Positions 1 through 8,594 of a stretch of 64,000 nt of DNA are shown here, piece by piece (the first letter of the stretch is position 1; each line of letters starts with the position of its first letter). The stretch is from contig JAXGQD010000009.1 of assembly GCA_040766665.1 (NCBI GenBank), positions 23,889-87,888 on the forward strand. The letters are read 5' to 3'. This DNA comes from JAXGQD01 sp040766665 (lineage in GTDB: Bacteria; Bacillota; Clostridia; Saccharofermentanales; Fastidiosipilaceae). Under the pieces are notes generated by a model. The model made no database searches, was not told the origin of the DNA, and saw nothing but the letters and a program-made list of their open reading frames with translations. The position numbers and the translations under genes were made by a program.

Positions 1-303
1 GTAGATCTTCTGTAAGAAGAGATAACCGCCTTGAAAGAGCGCTTCATTGCCCTTGTTGAGCTTGCCTGAGGGATTGTAGCTAACAACAATCCTCCTCATC
101 TTTGTTCTCTTCTCTTCAAGCGTCATCGTCTTAGCAAGTTCACGCCCCCAAGCGATGGGGTCTTCATGAACCCGCGAAAGCTCTTCGAGCGTCCCTAGCT
201 TCTCTACAACCCTGTTAGACCTCTTGCCGGTCACGGAGTCATAAGTCGACTCGACAATATAGAGCGAAGGAGCCTTTTTACTGCCGGCAATTTGTAGTCT
301 CAT
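1..303 (-). CDS. IS1634-type transposase, N-terminal part (runs off window)
   Basis: Reading the minus strand from the ATG at 303 gives an uninterrupted 101-codon frame to the window edge, beginning MRLQIAGSKKAPSLYIVEST and containing KRSNRVVEKLGTLEEL. This opening (a short beta-rich start, then VVEKLGTLEEL and a charged helix) matches the N-terminus of IS1634-type DDE transposases as I know them. A GAGGGTGG sequence about 10 bases before the ATG is a possible ribosome binding site. The catalytic DDE residues lie outside the window, so activity cannot be judged. I could not fix the terminal inverted repeat upstream of the gene. Confidence 0.8.
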   Translation of the reverse strand, partial: MRLQIAGSKKAPSLYIVESTYDSVTGKRSNRVVEKLGTLEELSRVHEDPIAWGRELAKTMTLEEKRTKMRRIVVSYNPSGKLNKGNEALFQGGYLFLQKIY

Positions 304-657
304 GCTTAAGTACCACCCTCAGAAAGATGGTAGAAGCGTAGCACATTGTGAGAGATTGTGCAAGTATAAGAAGAGAAAATTTGACATAAAAATGAGCCGT
401 TTACGGCTCTGTTGTCACATCTCTAAACTTTAATGACCTGGACTGACTGTCAAACTCCCGTTCTGTCACGATAAAGTGAAAGTTTCACAATCGTTCAGAA
501 TTGAGGCAAATTATGCCCACATTCTGTGCCAAGTTTCGGGTCATAATGTACTTGTACGAGGCAGAAGTACAACAAGAGCAATTCATTTCTTTTTCATTTA
601 CCTTCCTCCAGTCAGGATTCCGAGCGATCGGAGTCCTGAATTGGTTTGGGGAGGTTT
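304..657. other. Intergenic stretch, probably including the end of the IS1634-type element
   Basis: No convincing gene. It holds a perfect short hairpin GAGCCG-TTTA-CGGCTC near 394-409, and a longer imperfect dyad at 614-639 (CAGGATTCCGA ... TCGGAGTCCTG, one G-T pair) just beyond the 3' end of the SanA-like gene. The latter lacks a clear T-run, so it is only a possible terminator. The 61-codon open frame across 476-661 has no recognisable features. Confidence 0.4.
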
Positions 658-1416
658 TTAGTTGAAATCCTTACTCCAAGTGCTTTGTCCGGGTATCTCC
701 GTGATGGGCAAAAGCTCCCCGTTTTCTGCAGGTAACCTCCTAGTGATTTGTGTTTCAATAAATGCTTTGACACGCGCCAGACTTTCGCGCAACGCATCGT
801 AGTCGAGACTGTAGTCCGTGGGATTAGCAACCGGGCAGGTATAAAAATTCAAATGCAGGGATTCGGCTATATAGGCCGCTCGATATGCATGGTATTCCTG
901 TGTACAGATAATTAGCGATGGGACCTGATAAATCATCTTGGCCCGAAAAAGCGAGTCATAAGTGTCATAACCGGCGTGGTCTAAATAAATATCTTCAGCA
1001 GGTATGCCTTGTTCCAGAAGATAGAGTCGCATGGTGTTGGCTTCATCATAGCTTTCCGTAGCGTGGTCTCCTGACGCAAGAATAGTTTTGACCTTGCCCG
1101 TTTTATAAAGCGTGATTGCCATATCCAAGCGTTCCTGTAGCATACGCGAGGGTACCAGATCCGCATAAGCCTGAGCTCCCAAGACCAATGCTGTGTATGT
1201 TTCGGGGACCTGCTCGGGATCATAAAAGCTGGCTCGGCCAATCTGGCGGATTCGCCATTGTAAGGCTAAGAACAGCAGGGTAAAAGCGAGCAGGAGAAGC
1301 AGAAAAGTGATTAAAAGTTTACGGAAAAATCTTTTCCCGCTGCCTTTCTGATGCTTTATTGTTTTATCCTCGATTGTTTTATCCTCGGCAAAACGCGCAG
1401 GTCTAAAAGATGTCAA
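658..1416 (-). CDS. SanA/YdcF-family (DUF218) membrane-anchored protein
   Basis: A 252-residue protein starting at a TTG (1416) with GGGAG about 9 bases upstream. Residues about 34-53 form one hydrophobic membrane segment after a basic N-terminus. Residues about 75-225 form a DUF218 domain, with VLGAQ near 78-82, the conserved ASGDHATESYDEA segment near 114-126 and a YDTYDS motif. Family members such as SanA, ElyC and YdcF are envelope proteins linked to cell-wall integrity and vancomycin tolerance; the biochemical role is poorly known. An exact direct repeat encodes EDKTIEDKTI near residues 11-20, before the membrane segment. The gene lies downstream of tRNA-Ala on the same strand but beyond a strong terminator, so it is probably transcribed separately. 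Confidence 0.85.
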   Translation of the reverse strand: MTSFRPARFAEDKTIEDKTIKHQKGSGKRFFRKLLITFLLLLLAFTLLFLALQWRIRQIGRASFYDPEQVPETYTALVLGAQAYADLVPSRMLQERLDMAITLYKTGKVKTILASGDHATESYDEANTMRLYLLEQGIPAEDIYLDHAGYDTYDSLFRAKMIYQVPSLIICTQEYHAYRAAYIAESLHLNFYTCPVANPTDYSLDYDALRESLARVKAFIETQITRRLPAENGELLPITEIPGQSTWSKDFN

Positions 1417-1479
1417 AATTTCGTTCTCCCGTGCTCACAAACTTATTCAGGCAAGTCTGTCTGTTCAATCTAAAGATTG

Positions 1480-1505
1480 AAAAAGCTCCCCGAAAGGAGC
1501 TTTTT
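1480..1505 (-). terminator. Rho-independent terminator after tRNA-Ala (bidirectional form)
   Basis: Perfect 10-bp stem AAAAAGCTCC / GGAGCTTTTT around a CCGAAA loop, with T-runs on both strands. It lies six bases beyond the 3' CCA end of the minus-strand tRNA. Confidence 0.9.
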
Positions 1506-1510
1506 CGTCT

Positions 1511-1587
1511 TGGTGGACCCGAAGGGGCTCGAACCCTCGACCTCCGCGATGCGAACGCGGCGCTCTCCCAGACTGAGCTACGAGCCC
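1511..1587 (-). tRNA. tRNA-Ala(CGC)
   Basis: The minus strand folds into a complete 77-nt tRNA with encoded CCA. The acceptor stem GGGCTCG/CGGGTCC includes the G3-U70 pair that is the alanine identity element. The D-arm (GCTC...GAGC), a CCGCG/CGCGG anticodon stem with loop TTCGCAT and a normal T-arm with GTTCGA are present. The anticodon is CGC, reading GCG. Confidence 0.97.
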
Positions 1588-1597
1588 AAGACGGCTC

Positions 1598-1627
1598 ATT
1601 ATAGTCCCACTGCAAAAAAACTGTCAA
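1598..1627 (-). promoter_or_regulatory. Sigma-A promoter of tRNA-Ala
   Basis: On the minus strand TTGACA (1622-1627) and TATAAT (1598-1603), both perfect consensus, are separated by 18 bp. The -10 box lies 10 bases before the tRNA 5' end. Confidence 0.9.
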
Positions 1628-1706
1628 TTATTGCTCAGTAAAAATTGTCACAGCACAATTGTCACACCAGATGGGCGGTTGCGACGCCGCTCTGCACAGT
1701 TAGGTG

Positions 1707-1737
1707 GTCGCTTTGCTAAGGCTGGTTGCGACACCGC
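1707..1737 (+). repeat. Dispersed 30-bp palindromic repeat, copy 1
   Basis: 31-bp variant starting GTCGCTTTGCTAAGG and ending TTGCGACACCGC. The 5' GTCGC and internal GCGAC are complementary and can form a short hairpin. It belongs to the family seen at 1991, 16942, 16981, 17275, 21081 and 21120, always in the same orientation. Confidence 0.75.
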
Positions 1738-1990
1738 CTTCGCCTTTATTTGAGGGAGTAGGGGTTCTGACTACAGTTTTTTCGTTTGTACAAACATTTT
1801 CTTCGAAAAGGCCTTCAAAATCTATGATTTCAGGGTTTTACTACATTTTTGACGATTCTGCAAAGAGCCGTTTGTCGAAACGAAAAAAGTGTAGTTGAAA
1901 TCACTGAATGACAGTGCAAGAGCCTCGATTCAGAACTGTGTGTTTGTACAAACGTAAAAAGTTGCAGTAGGGGAAGGGGATTTACTAATC

Positions 1991-2020
1991 GTCGCGTTGC
2001 TTGGGCGCTTGCGACATCGC
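1991..2020 (+). repeat. Dispersed 30-bp palindromic repeat, copy 2
   Basis: Starts GTCGCGTTGCTTGGGCG and ends TTGCGACATCGC, close to the family consensus GTCGCGNTGCTTGG...TGCGACNCCGC. Confidence 0.8.
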
Positions 2021-2087
2021 TAAAATTCGGCAAAATTTCCGCTAATCCAAACCAGTCATCACATCCCCGGAAATAATGTCCATTTCT

Positions 2088-2131
2088 ATTGAAGTGAGAT
2101 TGAAGTGTGATTGAAGTGAGATTGAAGTGAG
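2088..2131 (+). repeat. Four-copy 11-bp tandem repeat upstream of the exporter genes
   Basis: Four consecutive units of ATTGAAGTGAG (second unit ATTGAAGTGTG), ending 85 bp before the exporter start. The 11-bp period puts each unit on nearly the same face of the helix, as in iterons or operator arrays. Confidence 0.9.
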
Positions 2132-2216
2132 AGAAAACGGTATCGACTGTATCGAATGAATTGAGACTAATGTTACAATTACCTGAATAAAAACTAATAA
2201 GATTCAGAGGTACTCT

Positions 2217-3944
2217 GTGTTAAGAAAATTACTGCCTTATTTAAGACCTTATAAGAAACACGCCATACTCAGTCCGATACTGATGGTCATCGAAACCTTC
2301 ATGGACGTACTGATCCCATTTTTAATGGCCTTCATCATTGATGTGGGCATCGCGAATAAAGACTTGCCCTATATAGTAAAAATCGGCGGGCTGATGGTTT
2401 TGGCTGCGCTCTTTGCCCTCTTTTGTGGTGCCAGTTCGGCGCATCACGGAGCGACTGCGGGGATGGGTTTTGCCTATCAGATCAGAACCGCGGTATTTAA
2501 ACAAATACAGCGTTTTAGTTTTGCCAATCTCAATAAATTTAGTGAAGCTTCACTGATCACGCGCCTGACGACTGACTCGACCACCCTCGGGCAGACGACG
2601 ATGATGTCTTTGCGTATGGCATGGCGTGCGCCGGTGATGTTGGTTCTGGCTTTGATTATGTCGATTTCGATCAACGCTGAATTGGCCTTGGTCTTTGCGG
2701 TCGCACTGCCTTTGATGCTTTTACTTCTAGTTGTGGTTTTACGCAAGGCCATGCCGCTGTGGGAGGACCTGCAGAAAAAGCTGGACAACGTCAACAGCCG
2801 TGTGCAGGAAAACCTCAGTGGCATCCGTGTCGTTAAGAGTTTTGTCAGGGAAGAGCACGAGAAGCAGCGTTTTGCCAAAGTCAATGAAGCGTGGATGAAT
2901 AAAGCCTTGGAAGCGATCTCTCTGATGATGACCATGGGCCCTTTGATGAGCCTCATCATCAACGGTTGTATTATTGCCATTCTTTGGTTTGGCGGTCTGA
3001 AAATAACGAACGGCAGTATGCAGGCAGGGCAGTTGCTGAGTTTTATTACCTATGTCATGCAAATCATGATGTCGCTGATGATGCTGACGATGTTTTTCTT
3101 ACAGCTCACACGAGCCAGAGTCTGTGCCGAACGTGCCTTGGAAGTGATTGAAACGGAAGTGGATATTGTCAGCCCCAAGGACGCGGTGACGGCTGTGCCT
3201 GAAGCGAGTATCGAATTTGAAAATGTCTCCTTCCGCTACCCGGGCAATAAAGATATGAGCCTCAACGATGTCAGTTTTACGATTGAACCCGGACAAACCA
3301 TCGGCATTATCGGGTCGACCGGTTCGGCGAAGACGACGCTGGTTCAGTTAATTCCGCGGCTCTACGATGCCAGCAAGGGTGTGGTGAAAGTCGGCGGTAT
3401 TGATGTGCGCGATTATGATTTGCATGTGTTAAGGGAAGAAGTCGCTTTAGTTTTGCAAAAGAATACCCTATTCTCTGGGACTGTGCGTGAGAACATGTTG
3501 TGGGGGAATCCTCATGCCAGTGACGAGCAGATTCGCGAAGCCCTGGATCAGGCACAGGCTTCCGAGTTTATTTTTGCGAATCCTGAAGGCTTGGACTATT
3601 TGGTCGAACAGGGGGGCAGCAATTTTTCCGGTGGCCAAAAACAGCGCCTTTGTATCGCCCGGGCACTGCTGAAAAAACCTCAGATTATCATTTTGGATGA
3701 CAGCACTTCCGCCGTGGACATGGCGACCGACGCGAAGATTCGCAAAAGCTTTACCACGAAGCTACAAGACGTGACCACACTCATCATCACCCAACGCATT
3801 TCTTCCATCGAGCACGCGGATCGCATCATGGTCATGGATGATGGCCACCTGTCAGCCTTTGATACGCATGAGAACCTCTTGGAAAACAACATCATTTATC
3901 AGGAAGTCTATGAGTCGCAGCAGAGAGGGGTGATTGGCGCATGA
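2217..3944 (+). CDS. ABC exporter half-transporter with degenerate ATPase site (LmrC/TM287-like)
   Basis: A 575-residue half-transporter: six-helix membrane domain (about residues 15-310) fused to an ATPase domain. The GTG start follows AGAGGT by six bases. The nucleotide-binding motifs are altered as in the degenerate partner of heterodimeric exporters. Walker A is GSTGSAKT (366-373) with Ala371 where Gly is usual; the residue after Walker B is Asp495 rather than Glu; the switch His is Gln526. Its own signature is canonical SGGQ (471-474). In TM287/288-type pairs this subunit supplies the signature for its partner's active site. It overlaps the next gene by four bases (ATGA), so the two are co-translated. 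Likely role: drug or lipid efflux; substrate unknown. Confidence 0.9.
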   Translation: MLRKLLPYLRPYKKHAILSPILMVIETFMDVLIPFLMAFIIDVGIANKDLPYIVKIGGLMVLAALFALFCGASSAHHGATAGMGFAYQIRTAVFKQIQRFSFANLNKFSEASLITRLTTDSTTLGQTTMMSLRMAWRAPVMLVLALIMSISINAELALVFAVALPLMLLLLVVVLRKAMPLWEDLQKKLDNVNSRVQENLSGIRVVKSFVREEHEKQRFAKVNEAWMNKALEAISLMMTMGPLMSLIINGCIIAILWFGGLKITNGSMQAGQLLSFITYVMQIMMSLMMLTMFFLQLTRARVCAERALEVIETEVDIVSPKDAVTAVPEASIEFENVSFRYPGNKDMSLNDVSFTIEPGQTIGIIGSTGSAKTTLVQLIPRLYDASKGVVKVGGIDVRDYDLHVLREEVALVLQKNTLFSGTVRENMLWGNPHASDEQIREALDQAQASEFIFANPEGLDYLVEQGGSNFSGGQKQRLCIARALLKKPQIIILDDSTSAVDMATDAKIRKSFTTKLQDVTTLIITQRISSIEHADRIMVMDDGHLSAFDTHENLLENNIIYQEVYESQQRGVIGA

Positions 3945-5797
3945 GCAGAACCCCGGGACCCCGTGGCGGACATGGGATGCAAGCAGAAAAAGCGAAAGTA
4001 GAAAAACCGGGCGTGACCTTAAAGCGCCTCTGGTCATATCTGAAAGTCCATAAAATCGGTCTGATAATCGGCTTAACGACAGTCGTGATTGGCTCTCTGG
4101 CCTCAGTCGCCTCCAATGCATTTCTCAAACCGATTATCAATAGCCTAGTGGACGGGACCGGTTTCGCGGTTTTTATGCGTTATCTCCTGATGCTGGCAGC
4201 TGTGATGCTGCTCAGTGCTTTAATGAACTTTATCGGCATGCGCCTCATGGGTCGTATCGCCCAGAAGACCAGTAAAAACATCCGTGCTGCGCTCTTTAGC
4301 CATATGCAGATGCTGCCTATTAAATTTTTCGATACCCATAAATTGGGCGATTTAATGTCGAGCTATACCAACGACGTCGATAACATCAACCAGGCGCTCG
4401 AACAAACTTTGCCTAATATTTTAACTTCGATTCTGACTTTGGTCGGTACCTTTATCATGATGCTCACGCTGAGTCCGCTTCTGACCGTGATGGTGGTGCT
4501 CATGATGTTGCTGATGTTGTTTATTATCATGCAAGTGGGCAAAAGAAGCGCCGCAAACTTCCGCCGGCAGCAGGCCAGTCTCGGCGATATGAATGCATAT
4601 GTCGAAGAAACAATGAACGGTCAGAAAGTGGTAAAGGTCTTTAACCGTGAGCAGGCGGCGGAGCTCGATTTTTCAGAAAAGAATGAATCTTTACGTCAGT
4701 CAGCCACAAAGGCGCAGACTTTTGCCGTAATTATGATGCCGATAATGGGTAATCTTTCCTATATTTACTACGCGCTGACGGCTTCGCTGGGTGCTGTTTT
4801 GGTCATTAACGGCAATCTCGACATCGGTTCGATAGGTGCTTTTCTGCAATACAGCCGCTCGTTTTCCATGCCGCTGACCCAACTCAGCAATCAGATGAAT
4901 CTTTTGATTGCCGCGGTGGCCGGTGCCGAGCGTGTCTTCAAACTGATGGATGAACCTATTGAAGAAGATCCGGGTGATGTCTGTATTGATGATCTCAGTG
5001 TTGGTAGGGACCAACTCTGTTGGCGAGTGCCCCTAGAGGACGGCAGTTTCGAGTTCGTACCGGTTAGAGGCGACATTCGCTTTAATCAGGTGGACTTCTC
5101 CTATGTTCCGGGCAAAAAGGTACTGAAAAACATCAGCCTCTACGCTAAACCGGGTCAAAAAATCGCGCTGGTGGGTTCAACGGGTGCCGGTAAGACCACC
5201 ATCACCAACCTGCTGAACCGTTTTTATGAAATTGACAGCGGTAGCATCACCTATGACGGTATTGATATCCGCCGCATTTGTAAAGAAGCACTGCGCCGTA
5301 CGCTCGGCATGGTGCTGCAGGATGTGCATCTGTTTGAAGGCAGCATCGCAGACAATATCCGCTACGGCAAGCTGGATGCAACGGATGAAGAAATCATTAG
5401 AGCCGCAAAGGTCGCCAATGCCCACACCTTTATTAAGCACCTTCCTGATGGCTACGATACGATTCTCAGCAGGGAAGGCATGAACCTTTCGCAAGGGCAA
5501 AGACAGCTGCTCTCCATAGCCCGCGCGGCGGTGGCAGACCCGGTTATCCTCATTCTCGACGAAGCAACATCTTCCATTGATACACGTACCGAGCGCTTGA
5601 TTGAGTTAGGCATGGATGCCTTGATGAAGGACAGAACGACTTTCTCAATTGCACATCGACTATCTACTGTGCGCCACTCCAACGCCATTATGGTTTTGGA
5701 GCAAGGCGAGATTATCGAACGCGGTGACCATGATGATTTGATGGCGAACAAGGGACGATATTACGCGCTTAATATGGGCACTGTGGAACTGGAGTGA
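3941..5797 (+). CDS. ABC exporter half-transporter with canonical ATPase site (LmrD/TM288-like)
   Basis: A 618-residue partner of the preceding gene. A basic N-terminal tail is followed by six membrane helices, a linker of about 40 residues (about 340-380), then the ATPase domain. Walker A GSTGAGKT (412-419), catalytic Glu541 and switch His572 are all canonical, whereas the signature is SQGQ (517-520) rather than SGGQ. This is complementary to the partner: the consensus ATP site pairs this Walker A/B with the partner's SGGQ, and the degenerate site pairs the partner's altered Walker motifs with this SQGQ. The start overlaps the upstream stop (ATGA). Membrane-embedded efflux pump; substrate not predictable. 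Confidence 0.9.
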   Translation: MSRTPGPRGGHGMQAEKAKVEKPGVTLKRLWSYLKVHKIGLIIGLTTVVIGSLASVASNAFLKPIINSLVDGTGFAVFMRYLLMLAAVMLLSALMNFIGMRLMGRIAQKTSKNIRAALFSHMQMLPIKFFDTHKLGDLMSSYTNDVDNINQALEQTLPNILTSILTLVGTFIMMLTLSPLLTVMVVLMMLLMLFIIMQVGKRSAANFRRQQASLGDMNAYVEETMNGQKVVKVFNREQAAELDFSEKNESLRQSATKAQTFAVIMMPIMGNLSYIYYALTASLGAVLVINGNLDIGSIGAFLQYSRSFSMPLTQLSNQMNLLIAAVAGAERVFKLMDEPIEEDPGDVCIDDLSVGRDQLCWRVPLEDGSFEFVPVRGDIRFNQVDFSYVPGKKVLKNISLYAKPGQKIALVGSTGAGKTTITNLLNRFYEIDSGSITYDGIDIRRICKEALRRTLGMVLQDVHLFEGSIADNIRYGKLDATDEEIIRAAKVANAHTFIKHLPDGYDTILSREGMNLSQGQRQLLSIARAAVADPVILILDEATSSIDTRTERLIELGMDALMKDRTTFSIAHRLSTVRHSNAIMVLEQGEIIERGDHDDLMANKGRYYALNMGTVELE

Positions 5798-5873
5798 AGC
5801 CTCATCCTTTTGTGCTTACTGACCAAAACCCCATATTCTAAGGCTTGTTGAGACTTTCTGAGCGCTTTCAATC

Positions 5874-5902
5874 TTGGTTTACTGTGCGTTTTATGATAAA
5901 AT
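5874..5902 (+). promoter_or_regulatory. Putative promoter of the opp operon
   Basis: TTGGTT (5874-5879), 17-bp spacer, TAAAAT (5897-5902), in the 159-bp gap before oppA. A perfect dyad GTAAAC-ATGG-GTTTAC (5919-5934) sits just downstream and could be an operator. Confidence 0.5.
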
Positions 5903-5956
5903 TTCTAAATATTTGGAAGTAAACATGGGTTTACCCGGTTTAGAGGAGGAAAATTA

Positions 5957-8494
5957 ATGAGAAAACTTACATCTGTAAAATTGCTCGCCTCCGCTCTTTC
6001 TTTCAGCATGATTTTCGGAGCCTTGATGGCTTGCGGCAACACCGCAACCACAGCAGCACCCGAAACGTCAGCAGCGACGGAAAGTGCGGCGGAAACCACT
6101 GCAGCAGCTGAAACTACTGCAGCAGCGGCAGAAACCACAGCAGCAGCCGAAACAACTGCCGCTAAAGTTGAACGTGAAGCCAATACGCTTGTAGTGGCTT
6201 ACGACCCCTTCAGCCAGAAGTTCAGCCCTTTCTACGGTGAAACAGCCTACGATATGGACGTGGCAGGTATGACCCAACTGAGCTTGCTGATGACCGATCG
6301 CGCCGGCGGTATCGTTTACAATGCTGCTGACGGTGAAACCATTGATTACAATGGTACGCCCTATCTGTATGAAGGTCTTGCTAACCTCGTCATCAACAAA
6401 GACGATGCGGCACAAAAGACCGTCTATACCTTTACACTTAGAGACGACGTCAAATTCTCTGACGGTGAACCTTTAACCGCTGATGACGTCATCTTCTCCT
6501 ATTATGTCTATTTAGATCCTACTTATAGTGGTGCAACCACCGCCCGTTCTTTGGATATCGTTGGTTTGAAAGATTATCTGACCCAGACCAGTTCCGATGT
6601 TTATGCTAAATATGAAACCATGTACAACGACATCTTTGCTGCAGGCCCGGACCACACTTGGTCGGACGCTGACTCATGGACCGAAGAACAACAAACTTAT
6701 TTCTGGGAAAATCTGAAAACCGTGTGGATGGAAGACGTCCAAGCGATCGTTGATACCGTTTATAACGACTATGCCGACCAATACGCACAAGACACCATCG
6801 GTAAGTCCGCGGAAGAAGTCGGCGCAGATGAGAACCTCAAAGTCGCCTTAGGTATGGCCCTCTGGGGTTTTGCCGAAGTGAAAGACGGCAAGATGACCAC
6901 CGCTTCCGGTAAGGAATTCGATATCGCCGGTAATACATTGCCGACCCTCGAAGATTTCTATAACGAAACCTATATCAAATATGAAGGCGATCCCGTTGCT
7001 TATTGGGACGTTGAACAGGCTGATGACAGCTCCGTTAATGACACCGCTTTGGCGAATTTCATCAATGAATTCGGTACCAAGGACGAAGCCATGGGCGGCG
7101 AAGGCATCCCCAACATCAGCGGTATTAAAAAGCTGAGCGACACTGAAGTTGAAATCACCCTCAATAACTTTGACGCGGCGGCTGTCTATCGTTTGGGCAT
7201 TCAAGTATCTCCTTTACATTACTATGGCGATAAAGCGCAATACGATTATGAAAACAATCAATTCGGTCATCCTTATGGCGATCTCTCATTAGTGGAAGCT
7301 AAAACCACAGAGCCCATGGGAGCAGGCCCTTACAAATTCATCAAATATGAGAACAGAACCGTTTACTTTGAAGCAAATGAGAATTTCTTCAAGGGCGCTC
7401 CTGTGACCAAGAATGTTCAGTTTAAAGAGACGGCCGAAGCTGACAAAGTTTCCGGTATTCTCAGCGGCGATGCCGACATTTCCAATCCTTCATTCAGCAC
7501 AACAGTGGTTGATGAAATTAAAGCCGCTAATAGCGACAATGAGCTGACTGGCGACAAGATCATCACCAACACCGTCAACAATCTGGGCTATGGCTACATT
7601 GGCATCAATGCCGACATGGTCAATGTGGGTGGTGACCCCGCTTCCGAAGCCTCGAAAAATCTGCGTCGCGGCTTAGCCACGATTCTGTCGGTCTACCGTG
7701 ACTACACCATCAACACCTACTATGGTGAACGCGCCAATGTCATCAACTATCCTATTTCTGATACTTCATGGGCTGCACCGAAGCCGACCGACGAAGGCTA
7801 TAAAGTGGCTTTCTCAACCGGTATCGATGGCGAAGAGCTCTACACGGCTGATATGACCGACGAAGAGAAATATGCCGCTGCACTTGAAGCGGCCAAAGCT
7901 TATCTCGTGGCTGCCGGCTACACCTTAGATGAAGCGACCGGTAAATTTACCGCTGCTCCGGAAGGTGCCAAACTACAGTACGAAGCGATTATCCCGGGCG
8001 ATGGCAAGGGTGATCATCCGAACTTCAAACTCTTTGACAGCGCGAAGCAGGCTTTTGCCTCTATCGGTATTACCTTAGACGTCGTTGACCCCGTTGACAG
8101 CAATGTGCTCTGGGACAAAATCAACAGCGCCACCCAGGAAATCTGGTCCGCCGCTTGGGGCGCCACCATTGATCCTGACATGTATCAGATCTACCACTCC
8201 AGCAACATTCTCGGCTTACCCGGTGCAACCGGTTCCAACCACTACCACATCGCGGATGCCGACCTTGACGCGCTTATCATGGAAGCACGTACCAGTGATG
8301 ATCAGGAATTCCGTAAAGCGACCTATAAGGCTGCTCTGGATGTCATCATCGATTGGGCGGTTGAGATTCCTGTTTATCAGCGTCAAAACTGCTATACCTT
8401 TAGTGCTGAAAGACTCGTCGCTGACAGCTTAGCCAAGGATCAGACCACGTTCTATTCCTGGTTGTCAGAGATTGAAACGGTTGCGATGAAATAA
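5957..8494 (+). CDS. oppA: Oligopeptide ABC transporter substrate-binding lipoprotein (oversized)
   Basis: An 845-residue family 5 solute-binding protein. The signal peptide ends in the lipobox ALMAC, so Cys26 should be lipidated. A low-complexity linker (about residues 29-70) repeats AETTAA. Conserved family features follow: a TFTLRDDVKFSDGEPLTADDV region near 155-175 and a C-terminal domain with the usual PDMYQIYH-like segment. Typical OppA/DppA proteins are 520-600 residues; the excess lies mainly in a region of about residues 185-350 rich in acidic and aromatic residues. The start has a strong RBS (GAGGAGG). It heads oppABCDF and should capture peptides at the membrane surface. Specificity cannot be read from sequence. 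Confidence 0.9.
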   Translation: MRKLTSVKLLASALSFSMIFGALMACGNTATTAAPETSAATESAAETTAAAETTAAAAETTAAAETTAAKVEREANTLVVAYDPFSQKFSPFYGETAYDMDVAGMTQLSLLMTDRAGGIVYNAADGETIDYNGTPYLYEGLANLVINKDDAAQKTVYTFTLRDDVKFSDGEPLTADDVIFSYYVYLDPTYSGATTARSLDIVGLKDYLTQTSSDVYAKYETMYNDIFAAGPDHTWSDADSWTEEQQTYFWENLKTVWMEDVQAIVDTVYNDYADQYAQDTIGKSAEEVGADENLKVALGMALWGFAEVKDGKMTTASGKEFDIAGNTLPTLEDFYNETYIKYEGDPVAYWDVEQADDSSVNDTALANFINEFGTKDEAMGGEGIPNISGIKKLSDTEVEITLNNFDAAAVYRLGIQVSPLHYYGDKAQYDYENNQFGHPYGDLSLVEAKTTEPMGAGPYKFIKYENRTVYFEANENFFKGAPVTKNVQFKETAEADKVSGILSGDADISNPSFSTTVVDEIKAANSDNELTGDKIITNTVNNLGYGYIGINADMVNVGGDPASEASKNLRRGLATILSVYRDYTINTYYGERANVINYPISDTSWAAPKPTDEGYKVAFSTGIDGEELYTADMTDEEKYAAALEAAKAYLVAAGYTLDEATGKFTAAPEGAKLQYEAIIPGDGKGDHPNFKLFDSAKQAFASIGITLDVVDPVDSNVLWDKINSATQEIWSAAWGATIDPDMYQIYHSSNILGLPGATGSNHYHIADADLDALIMEARTSDDQEFRKATYKAALDVIIDWAVEIPVYQRQNCYTFSAERLVADSLAKDQTTFYSWLSEIETVAMK

Positions 8495-8531
8495 TATTTC
8501 GTCTACGAGCAGTTAATCTAAACGGATTCCG

Positions 8532-8564
8532 GCGAGCTCACCCCTACGGTGGGCTCGCATTTTC
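8532..8564 (+). terminator. Hairpin terminator after oppA
   Basis: Stem GCGAGCTCACC / GGTGGGCTCGC (one mismatch) around CCTAC, followed by ATTTT. Its position between oppA and oppB suits partial termination, which would give more binding protein than permease. Confidence 0.75.
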
Positions 8565-8594
8565 CGTAAATCCTTAGGTTGGGGATATGAATTC

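Larger units (their letters stand above)
1629..2216. other. Repeat-rich intergenic region, no gene seen
   Basis: About 590 bp without a believable gene. It contains two copies and one half copy (1673-1690) of the 30-bp GTCGC...GCGAC repeat; two copies of the palindrome GTTTGTACAAAC (1784-1795, 1942-1953); imperfect inverted arms at about 1826-1853 and 1876-1902; a sequence at 2058-2091 resembling 17217-17251; and the four-copy 11-bp tandem repeat at 2088-2131. It reads like one or more non-coding, MITE-like elements. Confidence 0.6.

Noticed and set aside
476..661. 61-codon open frame in the first intergenic region
   Set aside because: No ribosome binding site, no recognisable domain, and it crosses the end of the SanA-like gene.
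612..830. 72-codon minus-strand frame overlapping the SanA-like gene
   Set aside because: It lies within and beyond a clear protein-coding gene in another frame, with no independent support.
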